A stretch of 64,000 nucleotides of DNA from Siphonodentalium dalli (Eukaryota > Mollusca > Scaphopoda > Gadilida > Siphonodentaliidae): positions 176,904,247-176,968,246 of the forward strand of contig CP136064.1 of the NCBI GenBank assembly GCA_032622095.1. Direction: 5' to 3'. The notes under the pieces were generated by a model that was given only the letters and a program-made list of their open reading frames with translations, was not told where the DNA came from and searched no databases. The position numbers and the translations under genes are program-made. Of the stretch, positions 46,439 through 57,335 are shown piece after piece. Each line of letters begins with the position of its first letter. Position 1 is the first letter of the stretch.

Positions 46439-47255
46439 ATTGTTTTAAATTTCGTACTTTCGCAAGAATCGATCGATTTACTGCAGAAATTGCAAATGCA
46501 GGCGACGCTTTAAAATAATCGAATCACCCATTAAAATTAATTTATGGGAAATGCAATGAAATTACGGACTTTTCGTGAGTAATCTCTCTTGTATCCTTAA
46601 CAAAATGTAATTTTATTTCAAATTCCCTTCTGTATTTAATCGAATAAAAATTGCCGTCAGCAGCTTCTGATCAAGACCGTACTGAATTACGGGGAATTCC
46701 CTACTTGACTTATAATAGAAATTGTCGAAATAGTCCGTATTCGTGCGCGCTGTAAACAATGTGTTGCTTTTTAAATTTCCAAACATTTTGCGGTGCGTTT
46801 TTTAGTTTTTTCTATCCTGTCCTGTCCTCTCTCCACATTCTTTCCACTTTGTCAACACAAGTATTTATTATGTTACGTTCGTAGCACACGCTGATGTTAT
46901 TTTACGGCTTTTAAATTGGTTATTTAGACGCTTCGTTTTGAAAACAAGCCAGTTGTCAAAACGCACGTGCACTCGCTGTTGCCATCCACGATATCCTTGT
47001 TGCCATCCAGGATACAAGATCGGAAACCGCATAGGCGTTTACGCGTGTATTTGATCAAAATAGCTAAGTTGTAACATACAAATCTTTATTGTGCATTCAT
47101 TGACTTCGAGAAAGTTTCGATAGAGTATGGAGACAGCAGGGTCTTTGTCGTAAGTTGCTACTACAACATTTCTAAGAGTTGTTAAAACATGTACTCGAAC
47201 ATTAAATTTCGATATCGGTTAGGAAATAGCTTGACGTCAACATTCCCATGTCTTT
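46439..47255. other. no recognisable gene
   Basis: May include the 5' region of the Crypton-like element. A repeated GTTGCCATCCA phrase lies near 46979-47010. No coding. Confidence 0.4.
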
Positions 47256-47259
47256 TATG

Positions 47260-47660
47260 AGTTAGCAAGGAGGAAACAAATCCCCTCTCCTATTTGCAAT
47301 CTATCTTTACGACATGGTAGCGTTTATGACTGCGCAAGACTACACAAAAATGTCCTCGCATATTCAGGAACACTTTAATTGCATACATACTTAAAACTGT
47401 TTCTCATTTGATATGCTGATGACACGGTCTTTAATGGCAAAAACCCCCCAAAAGTTACAAAATGAACTTGATATTTTCGTCCGATATTTGCGAGAATGAA
47501 GAATGACGGTCAATGTTGAGAAAATAAAGATCTTAATCTGATTGGTATCGATGCGAAGTGCGCCAAAAATACCCGATTCACCAACGATAAGAACGAAATA
47601 GAAATCGTAAAAAAAATTCACTATCTTGGCAAAATACAGATAAAATCAGGTCCATAATCG
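47260..47660 (+). pseudogene. LINE reverse transcriptase relic (motifs B to D)
   Basis: Broken frames give NKSPLLFAIYLYDM (motif B tail), a worn YADDT (from WYADDTVF-like sequence near 47412), then QKLQNELDIFVRYL, MTVNVEKIKI and IEIVKKIHYLGK. The order and spacing match the RT of LINEs of the CR1/jockey type. Stops and shifts are frequent, so it is an old copy. No ends were found, and it differs from the family at 25545-27193. Confidence 0.6.
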
Positions 47661-47664
47661 GAAG

Positions 47665-49830
47665 CCAAAAATATTTTGTCAAACAATTAAGGGGACGCGC
47701 GCATTGTGCTGTCATCAGTAAATCGCGTCCTATATGGAAATATATAGAACCTAAATATTCACATAGGTTCATATTGAACTTATTTGATTCTGAAATAAGC
47801 TCATATAGATCTTATACCCATTAATGGCACGGGCCTCAGTGAACACACAATATAAAGAACGTCATTCTGGTTAGTCGTGTCGATAAAAACAGTAGATTAA
47901 ATCGTGCCTATATGAGCTTATTTCGTATTGATATACGCTCGATATACGGCCGCATTTTGAACGACACATTTTACGACCATATAGAGCGTATTTTTCCTCA
48001 AATATGCTCTATATGGGCCTCAAACGCGACATTCAAAATAAGCCCGTACTGTGCTTATTTTCACCAGAACAGGCTGGTCTAATGTTGTTGCTGTTGTCAG
48101 TATCGCATACGAAGTATCGTATACACAGGATATATACAACATATGAACTATAACCATATCTCTCAACAGGTGTGTTGTTGTTGCTGTTAATCACGACAGA
48201 CAATTGAGATAAAGTGACGCACACATGACACAAATGGCAACATATTTATTATATAAATGGTACATATATGGAATTGTATGTAATTTTGTTGAGGCCATGT
48301 AAAACCCGAATGTAAATATATACTGTACATCGGCTTCATTTCTTTTTATATACCTATCTCTGTCTCAATATCCTATTATGTCAGATGAATCCGAGAATAA
48401 AGCATTCTTGATTAGACTGGGGCTTATCAATACAACACAACTATTATGTTAATTGTTTTATTGATTTGCCACAAGCCAAACAGTTGATCGGCAGCTAGCC
48501 CAGCAGCCAATTTGGAATACAATTCGCATTTGATCAGGTAACATGTTGGGTATTATAAATTAAAGCGATGGCCAGTTAGCCACTAAACATTCAACATCCC
48601 GGTATCTCCAGTGAGGCAATTATTAACAAATTGTCATTTAGCAGTACATATAGGAAATGTAGCTAGAGAAGCAGCTGTCGCTTAAACGGTTTATGCCCGT
48701 GAGTGGGATTTGAACATCTATTTGGCTAGGATCTATCTGGACTAAATCACCAGAACATAGAATAAGGCAGATTAGTTATCTCCGGTTTAAACCTGGTCAA
48801 CATAAACCTCTAGATTTAAATCGCTGTTTGATAGCTAAATCCGTGCTTTAAACACGAGAACACAGGTATATATAGGTCTAGGTTACATTCGTCGTCTCTG
48901 GTTTAAATCTGGTCCAGCCAAATCCATGATTTAGCATTAGTGTTTCTGCATCGTGGAGCGAAATAACCATACTTCCTAATGTTGACCGCCGTGTTCTATC
49001 GACAGCGACAATCGATAATCACGAGTACGTAAACACGTAATGCATGTGGCAACGTTTTTTTGTCATTTAAGATATTTCTTGTGTTCGTTTTATAACCTTG
49101 AACCGACAACTAAACCATACCATTCGACGATCCAGCTAAATCTGTTTAGGGAGGCTAGACCTAAGATGACGAATCCGTCTTTTCTGGACCGTTGTTCGCA
49201 TGGGTGGAGCTGTACATAATCTCGAGTGACGATGCATCTAAAATGTGAGAGTGGCGGCTTGGCATTATCATGTCATAATTGATTCATTCTCCCACGAGGG
49301 TTGTTAAACGTGTGCGCTTGTTCGTGTTAATTGAGGGTTTGCCGATGATCATTCTACGGACCTGCGTGTGGTCCGCATGTTAACTGCTAAGGCAAACAAT
49401 GGAAGGATTCTATTATCAATGCAACATAAGATTTTGCGTCATTATTGTTCTTGTTTTCAGTTGATTAAAGATGGCGGCGGTCTATGACAGAGAAATTTGA
49501 GTTGCATTTATGTCAAAGTTTTAGTTGCTCGGAATTGACATTATCATAGAAAAACTTTATAACAGAGATTGATTTGCAATATTCCTATTATTCCAATATC
49601 GAACTTATTAACTACAATCGCCATCACTGCGTTATATAACGCAACGTACGAAACGCACCAGTGTCGATAGTTTATAATCGCAATGGACGAACATGCCGTT
49701 TGTTTGTGCATCTGGCAATTTCGGGGACCCCAAATCTGTAAACATTATTTTACACCCGAATTTAGACACCCTGTCCCCGAATTTCATCTGAGTATATACC
49801 CAATTATGGAGCTCATACACATGGAACATG
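47665..49830. other. no confirmed gene
   Basis: A weak inverted repeat built on AATAAGCTCATATAG and CTATATGAGCTTATTTCGTA lies at 47790-47935, possibly an old TIR element. Otherwise nothing seen beyond the tRNA-like boxes at 48690-48755. Confidence 0.35.
48690..48755 (-). tRNA. tRNA-like pol III boxes (pseudogene or SINE head)
   Basis: On the minus strand a box A-like TAGTCCAGATA (48734-48744) is followed about 18 bases later by a perfect box B, GTTCAAATCCC (48705-48715). A full cloverleaf is not evident, so a tRNA-derived relic is more likely than a working tRNA gene. Confidence 0.25.
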
Positions 49831-49839
49831 GTTTCAATT

Positions 49840-51890
49840 AGTCCATATGGTGGTCTTTGTAAAAAAAACCCATGGATATATCACATAGATCTACAAACCC
49901 CCGTGTGGGCGCGGGATAGAATATGCATACCGCCCCCAACCCATAACGTGGCACCCTGTTTGCCGGGAATGCATCCCGTGAGGTGTGGTGTAGAATTCCC
50001 GGAGGTACTAAGGCGTCCATATCACATGAGACAGATACCTGCGGATACGGCTTAGCTCACGGTCCTCTTTGGTCCTACATCTCTTCTAGAAGGGTGGTTG
50101 AGTTGACCCGGCTCAATTAATCGGCTGGTCACGCCTCTCAATAGTGTTTCAGATTACATTTCTGCCATCGGTTCTATTGCTTCTAGTGTCTAGTTGTGTG
50201 TTCTGTTTTTCATGTATGTTGTTTCTGTCGTGTCACGTGTTTGTACGTCGTCTTCATGACTGTTAAATGTTTAAATCTTGCAACGATTGTTACATTGTGG
50301 AAAGGTACGGCGCTGCTATATGCAGTGGCTAAACGGGTCACCGCATCAGCTATGTGCACTCTTTGGTCCGACCATAACTCGAAGGGTAGACCGAAGCGGT
50401 TGCTGGGCTAGTTGACGACCATCTACTTTCCATATGGCAAGTTAGAACAAACACAAACGTAAGGTTGATCTCCCGCTAAGTTCCACGGATGCTGAGGTCT
50501 ATCCTCAGCACTTTGGACTTGGTTTTTATCCGAATCTCAAGAGACCTTCTGTATTTGTGATTGATAAAATGCTACAAAGCATAGCCGGATTATTAAATGC
50601 TGTCAAACCGATCAGGACTGGGCCACTAAGTGGCTCTCTTCTGATCGAATGTTCAAGAAAAACATTCAATCTGACGCTCTTATGCAATTAACATCAATTG
50701 CTCAAACACCGATGTTAATTTCTCCTCACAAGGCATTGAACAGTAATATAGCTGTGTTGATAACTCGTGATATAGCTGATTCTTCAGAGTCAGAGATGTC
50801 GGCTGAGTTAGCACCACAGTGAGTTACTACAGAAGTCCGAAGATTTACAAAGACCGATGATGGTCAAAATGTTTGAATAGTTATCTTCTAACCTCCAATC
50901 GGTGCGAACATATCCCAACAATGTCCGACATTGAGGGTTGTGTATGGTGATTGGTCATGGCCAAGAACATTGTAAAAGTAAAGAAACCATATGTGCACGA
51001 TGTTCTATTTCTGGCCATGATCATACGGATTGTACGAATCTCAAAAGAAATTCAAACTGGCAAAGTTCACATGCTTCAATGGATCGTTCGTGTCCCATTT
51101 GGGACTGTGAATTCAAGATTCAACGATGAAAAGCTGAGAAGCTGGTCCTCGACCATCCATTCCACATGTCACATACTCAGCAATCGGGTCTACAAAAAAG
51201 TTGTCGATGCCAGCACTCAGACACAGATTCAAACCAAACTCCTCTGTACATCACTAGCAACACAAGTTGAAGTGACTGATATTATTCATGTTCCAAAACC
51301 TGTAACACAGGTACTGGATACAGCTTCTGCCGTTGAGACATTTCCCCCGAAACAATCTATGCAAAACAGAAATCGACTGTTGATTCGAAACAAAACTCGC
51401 CAAAGTCACTCCAACGATTCGGCTTTCAGAAAGAGAGTTACATCTCTGAGCGATCAAAGTTTTGCCAGATGCTTTATGAGAAACGATTAACTCAGACAAT
51501 AAGTATTTGTGGATTGCAGCTGTCGGTTGGATGAATGATGGCATTATGTCTAATCAACCCGACCGTCAAATTGATATTCAAGCCAGCTGAGCAGCAATTT
51601 CTCAAGAGCTCAGTGACCGAGGCTAAGTCATGTAGTTTTTCAGATATTGACCATATATCTAGTCTCTATATAATAACAAAAATAACGAAACTAGCGAGTA
51701 TACGCGAGATTTTATGACAGTAAATTTGCGAGAAAGTCATTTTAAGGTTATATGCACATTGTACGTGATTAGTCATGTTAAAATATTATATATGTTGATA
51801 TATTTTGTATCTATTATTATGTGCAACTTACCCATTGGGGGTATTTTGCATTAATCTTATCTTATTTATCTAGCTTATCTTAATATGCAT
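49840..51890 (+). pseudogene. LINE, internally deleted: 5' UTR, gag-like ORF1 and 3' UTR
   Basis: Pieces of an ORF1 nucleic-acid-binding protein occur in shifted frames: KRPSVFVIDKML, AGLLNAVKPI, LTSIAQTPM and EMSAELAPQ. A clear series of CCHC-type knuckles follows from about 50940: CMVIGHGQEHC, CARCSISGHDHTDC and SMDRSCPIWDCE. That is the gag-like ORF1 of jockey-type LINEs. ORF2 is absent: after ORF1 the sequence passes at about 51690 into the 3' UTR and ATCTT tail also seen at 26990-27190. A GC-richer start (49880-50150) is probably the 5' UTR, but its left edge is uncertain. Confidence 0.65.
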
Positions 51891-52790
51891 ATATATAATA
51901 TTAATTTTAGAAGTTATGCGATTTTCAAATGTTATATTTCAATTGTATATCTGTTCTTAGAGGTAAATACTAATTCAGCTTGATATGTTTACAAGACTGT
52001 TGAAGTTCCCAGTTTTATTTTTGTTGATTTACACAGGAAAGACCAAAATTTTCCGCAAAATCACCGAGCTTGGACGAATTGTTTAATGAACTAAGATTTC
52101 GATATGACTGTGATGTAAGTTATTGTAAATAATAAAATTTCAACAGAAGTGGCTAATTACACTATAGGATCCACCGATAGAGCACCGGTGTCACCGCGAT
52201 TCAACTTGCAAAGAATTGCAGCACATCGATAGAGCATCGGAACCTTACATAGGTTTGCTTTCATAGCATTTTTTCTAAACAAATGCGACCTATATAGTTA
52301 TATTCATTCCCTTGTTCGCGTTCCGTAAAGGGTGGAACGAGCGACTTCTTTTCAAAGTGACGGCGGATGTCTATGAGTATTAGTTTTGGAAAATGCTGTG
52401 GCAATAAAGAATTTACATCACAAACTGACAGATACTGAGTGATTTCCCAATCACATATGAAATTCTGACGATAAATCCATCCGAGTTTGGGACAATTATT
52501 TCTAGTCTTCCCTTGTGCGTCCATGAGTGCCGCTTCATCTAGACTACTGTGGGGACATGAGTGACAGAAGCATAGATTTTAGTACGATGATATCTAGAAA
52601 ATGAGTGAACAAAATGTAAAGAATCGGAAACTTCTATCGGTAGAGCACGTAAATAAAACTCAGCAGAATCGCCAGGAGTATAATTCCCCCACAGTGATAT
52701 TATATATGGATGCACGATGTCAAGGTGTGATCGACAAGGGAGCGTTTTTATTTAATGTAAGGACCATTAAAGCTATCGGATAAGGGTGCA
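51891..52790. other. no recognisable gene
   Basis: Two repeats of CGATAGAGCA-type sequence near 52176 and 52227; an 87-codon minus-strand frame at 52261-52524 has no motif. Confidence 0.35.
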
Positions 52791-53075
52791 TTTACACTGC
52801 TACAGAACTGTACACAGATCTACACGCAGACTAGTGCGAACGGGGGTCAATACTATGAAACTTTTTCTTTGTAAGAATCTACAATTGTTTGTAAGAAATA
52901 ACAATTTATCATTCCGCCAATACTATGAACCTACGATTACAAACATAAATCACAAATAGTACGTGTTCTTTGTATTTACAAATATCTCCAATCACAAAGA
53001 ATGTTCGAGTACTATGAAACATAAAATTTCAGTTTTCGCACCCTTAACCCGGATAATATATATATCTATGATACG

Positions 53076-53722
53076 CAGGGACGTGGCGACAAGGGGTCGA
53101 TGCACCCCCTCGTGAAAATATTTTGTCAGCTGGAAATTTCAAGTACAACCCACAGGGACGTCGCGACAAGGGGGTTGGGTTATGTTTCTCGCTCCAAACA
53201 TTTTATCAACACGTTCAACAGCTGGAAATTTGATACCTGAAACAACATTAATTGGAAATTTTAAAACAGCAATAGGTTGAACTTGTTCTGTTATTTTGTT
53301 TTTTCCAACAATTTATTAGGGGGTATGTTTTGTTTTAGACCAACATTTGCATATTTACCTCATTTGGTCAAAAGTTTGGATTGAAATGGCCTATATTTAG
53401 AAATTGTCAAACCTTATGGGGTGTCAGCTTGGATGTGATGTAGCAGTATGTGTTCCTTGTAACTACTGAAATTACCCAATTTTTTGAAAGTTACAACGTT
53501 AAGAACTAAGTCAGTCATCCTGAGGAAAAACGTTTGACTAACATATGTTAGTCATATTGACTAAGTTTTGTTATCAGCGTAGAAAAATTAAATTAATTTC
53601 CTCTTGATATACGATTCCATCGTTATGTGGAATTTATAGGCATTTTTGTCTTCAAAGGGTGCATATGGAAATTATAGGATGGACACCCCGTCGCCAAACT
53701 GAGCCCATATAGCCACGTCCCT
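53076..53722 (+). mobile_element. CAGGGACGTGGC-type element (with a second internal end)
   Basis: Starts CAGGGACGTGGC at 53076 and ends GCCACGTCCCT at 53722. A second start, CAGGGACGTCGC, lies at 53153, suggesting one copy inserted in another or a short terminal duplication. Confidence 0.6.
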
Positions 53723-53767
53723 ATCTAGATATATTATAAGATATCGGAGCAGTTTGAAATTATAAAA

Positions 53768-54063
53768 TGACACTCCTATTGGTTTGGTTTGGTTTATTAT
53801 GGGTTATCGTCGTTCTAGCCGCTAGGCCACACACGACGTTGTCAATTTTACGGGTGGAGGAAATACCACGCATAGGCTTGATTTCACCGAGAAATCGTCC
53901 CACTGCGTGTAGAAACCACCGACCCCCGGAAAGCAACTGACAAACTTGCCCAGATACACGATTCCGGTCACCTCCATATGACGGGGTTAGAACCAGCTTC
54001 GTCAGCGCTGGACGGCCTGTAACGGTGTAATTCACCTGGCATTCTACCGACTGGCACTCTACC
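53768..54063 (-). repeat. SINE- or LINE-tail-like element with AAACC repeats
   Basis: On the minus strand a ~290-base GC-richer segment ends with ATAATAAACCAAACCAAACC, a short tandem tail typical of retroposed elements. A GGTTCTAACCCC phrase near 53985 resembles box B; box A is weak. Composition differs sharply from the AT-rich surroundings. Confidence 0.45.
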
Positions 54064-54295
54064 GCACCACTCATATAACCGAGACCATTAGCACGTCCCT
54101 GCTTCGATACACCCCTCCCGATAAAATGGAGCCACGTTACTTCCTCGATGTGTTATGATAAGAGTAGCGGATCAGTTTGAAATAATATATTCTTTAGTAC
54201 CTCCTTCTTGGGAGAGACTGTTTATAATTATTACACCAGTATTTACAAGTTTTGTGAACAATGAAGAGCAAGAGATTAACATCACAAGCATAAGG

Positions 54296-54430
54296 ACACG
54301 TACACAAACACACGCCCTCACCCTTACACACACATACACACACACACACACCCGCACACACACACCCTCCCTCACACACCCGCCCCCCCCCCCACACACA
54401 CGCACCCTCTCTCTCTCTCCCTCTCTCGAT
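54296..54430 (+). repeat. CA/CT microsatellite tract
   Basis: Imperfect (CA)n grading into C-runs and (CT)n. Long frames on both strands (54155-54636) are artefacts of this tract. Confidence 0.9.
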
Positions 54431-54454
54431 ATACATATAATATGTCTATAAATA

Positions 54455-54840
54455 TAAGTTGTGAAAATATAATACTCGGAAAAAAAATAAATATATATAA
54501 ATAAATAGAAGTGAGAAAAAGAAAGAAAAAAAATACATGTGAAGCAAAAACAAAGAACACGACAATAAGTAAATAAATAACGAGTAAGACGGCCAAATAA
54601 AAACGTGCACGATACAAGAATGAAATGAAATAACAAATATGCATAAGTGGCATATGTACGTTGGTGCTTAGAACAAGTAATTTTATATATCGCACCCGAA
54701 TGATCTTTTGGTGCTAATCAGTCACGAATCTCACACGCGTGCTGTACTAAAATATTATACTCGAGAAAATATAAATAAATAAAAGTGAGAGGAAAAAAAA
54801 AAGAGAAAAAAAAATACATGTGAAGCAAAAACAAAGAATT
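54455..54840 (+). repeat. direct duplication of an A-rich segment
   Basis: About 90 bases containing AATACATGTGAAGCAAAAAC occur near 54530 and again near 54812, about 290 bases apart. Confidence 0.65.
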
Positions 54841-55730
54841 GTTGTAAATTTGTAATTTGTAAAAACAATGATACCAAATTGTTTGTAGTACTCGTTATTA
54901 CACTGACTTGTACTTACATGCACACACTACAAACGAACCGTTTAATTGTTAACTTGCGCAGACAAGTGGTCATCAACTTAGCAATCCGTGAACCGATTGG
55001 ATAGCTCTGATAAGCGTTTAGCTCTCAACTTATGATTGGTTATTTCTTTTGTAACTTTGGCCCGCCGTGATTCAATATATTGTTAATCACTCACAGGCAA
55101 AGGTTTGTCCGTAAGCAATCTACAATAATCAACAGTAGATCTTTGTGAAATTTGCGAGATTTTGTTAGCTCATCGTTTCATAGTGCCGGCGTTCTCACTA
55201 ATCACAATATGATAGCACGCATTGTAACTTCCCCATATAAATTGTTGTCAGTTATTTTAGCTCTATATACATGTCCGTCTAATTTGAACTGGTATTCAGA
55301 TAACACTGATAACAGGTGCAAGGGAGCAGAGTGGGGAGTTAGTTTTTTCTAAGTTTTACAGCTGCCTTTTAGGGGTTTCACCTCTCGCCCAGTCTAAGGT
55401 ATTACAATAATACGACTAAATTTTCCCTGTACTATGAAACCACTGTGATAGTTAACACAAATTTGTAATTACAAATTAATAAATACAATTTGTATTTACA
55501 GGTATAAAATTGTTCATAGTATTGACCCCGGGTTGATATAGAAATGCACACAGAAAGAAAACGGTATTCGTCCCTGTGAGCAAAAATCGTGTCCGCTATA
55601 CGTCAGGGTCAACGCCGAAGCATTGCGATAGGCAAATCTGTTTTGATTAATTGTTACTCGGGCTTGGCGAATAATGTGTTACAGTTTTCGTTGTCATTTC
55701 AACCCATGTATTTCGTATATTCAAGATGGA

Positions 55731-55968
55731 CAGGGACATGTCAACCGGGGGTGAGGGGTGTCTCACCCCAACTTTGGTAAAAATTTTCAACAGTTGGAAA
55801 TTTCATACCTGACAAAACATTAGTTGTAATTTCCAAATCAACAATAGGTTGAAAATGATATTGTAGTTTGATTTTCAAACATTTTGTAGTATTGTTTTCT
55901 GACCAATATTTGCATAATTTCCTACCTTATATGGAAAGATTGTGCCCTGGTCCCTCCCCGTGGCCAGT
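55731..55968 (+). mobile_element. CAGGGACGTGGC-type element inside Harbinger-like copy 2
   Basis: Begins CAGGGACATG at the position equivalent to 18471 in copy 1 and ends near CCCCGTGGCC. It is shared by both copies, hence older than their separation. Confidence 0.55.
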
Positions 55969-56363
55969 CAAAACTGCTAGTTAATTTAATAAAAACAATA
56001 TTGTCCTACATTTGGTCAACATTGTCATTAGAATTATCATCAGTTGGAAATTTTGCTACATTTGGTCAAATACAGGGTGTTGTAGCATGGATACCCACTC
56101 CATACCAATCCAAAATTACCACCTCCCAGATGGTGTCAAACATGAGACCTATATATATATGCTGACACGGCACATACCAAATCGCTGTTGTCTGCTGGTA
56201 GTTGATCCATTTTATGTCTGGCCTAAACTGAAACGACTCCTAGTGAGAGTACTGGTCAGCGCGCGTTCACTATTAGTCATCATGTTGTGATGACAGTAAT
56301 GCACGACACGTGACTTCATACCGATCTGTATACAGATCTATACACAGTGTAAACGCACCCTAA

Positions 56364-57335
56364 GCGAGTTTATCCCCACGACCCCTTTGTGCAAATTATA
56401 GAATAAAAAGTGCGTCTATTTCATACATAGTTCAAACATAAAAATCTTATCCGAACAGCAGCATCGACCTGACAAGACAGCAAAACTCTAATCTCATTGC
56501 ATAATCTAGCAACCCCAATATAGCATGACTACTCTTCTACACAATATTTAACGACGTGCAGCAGGTTACAGCCAACCGTCGGCACACACAACATGGCTAA
56601 ATACAATGACAAAAGTGCGCCCTTTCTTTTACGGTTATATGTTGTTAATACGTGTGTATAGAATAAACGGGTTATATCAGCATCCTGCCGGTAATTTTCA
56701 TATGATGACATATTTCTCGCAGAGATATCATTGCGATAGTCACTACTAAAGATAATTAAACAACCAAACCACATGCAACGGGCCAATAACTCTCCACGCG
56801 TCTGGTAGTATATAATTATATATACATTAACCCTTTCTATACCAAATGATTTTCCCATTCAGTCATAAAAGTGTACATCGGTATGGTCTATTATTGATTT
56901 GGACGGATGTAGGGTAAGCTAAGCATACGACAGATAATACAGTGCAGAAGGAGTCATATTTATTGATGGAAATGTTCAGATAATAAGTCCAACAAACAAC
57001 ATATAGCTATCATCTGAACATTTCCGGGGATAACTACTCATCAATTATTGTTTAGTATAATATGATCGTACGTGACACGTAGTGAAGCAACCCCATATAG
57101 GCTGTGATTCAATAGTGCAATAATCATAGGATAATAATTATCTGTAGTAGAAGTACCTCTGCTAATAATAGTCTAATGTTATTATACCAAGTTACAGACG
57201 TGTTTGTATCGGGGACATGTCTCTATTCCGAAGGTTCGCTATTCCGAAGATTATTGTTATTTTAAGGTTAATTCTATATTCTAAAGTATTGAGAGGGTTC
57301 TTTATCACAAAGACTCTTTTTATGAAGGATATAAC
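56364..57335. other. no recognisable gene
   Basis: A short inverted repeat (GAAATGTTCAGAT / ATCTGAACATTTC) lies at 56969-57024. No coding. Confidence 0.4.

Larger units (their letters stand above)
52843..55529. mobile_element. 2.7-kb TIR element inserted in Harbinger-like copy 2
   Basis: Ends are GGGGTCAATACTATGAA and its exact complement TTCATAGTATTGACCCC. Copy 1 of the host element reads through this point, confirming an insertion. Subterminal ACTATGAAAC motifs recur near both ends. The target duplication is hidden in a G-run. The interior holds another CAGGGACGTGGC-type element, a SINE-like piece and a CA/CT tract, but no transposase. Confidence 0.7.
52794..56360. mobile_element. PIF/Harbinger-like element, copy 2, with nested insertions
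   Basis: TAA flanks both sides (52791-52793, 56361-56363). The ends GGGTGCATTTACACTGCTAC and, inward, GGGTGCGTTTACACTGTGTA match copy 1 (18216-19187). The interior of copy 1 is recovered only by skipping 52843-55529, a separate inserted element. The rest (55530-56360) follows copy 1 closely, including the embedded CAGGGACGTGGC element. Confidence 0.75.

Noticed and set aside
47790-47935. Possible TIR element around AATAAGCTCATATAG
   Set aside because: Arms are short and imperfect, and no target duplication is visible.
54155-54695. Frames of up to 154 codons on both strands
   Set aside because: They translate the CA/CT microsatellite and neighbouring A-rich tract into low-complexity peptide.
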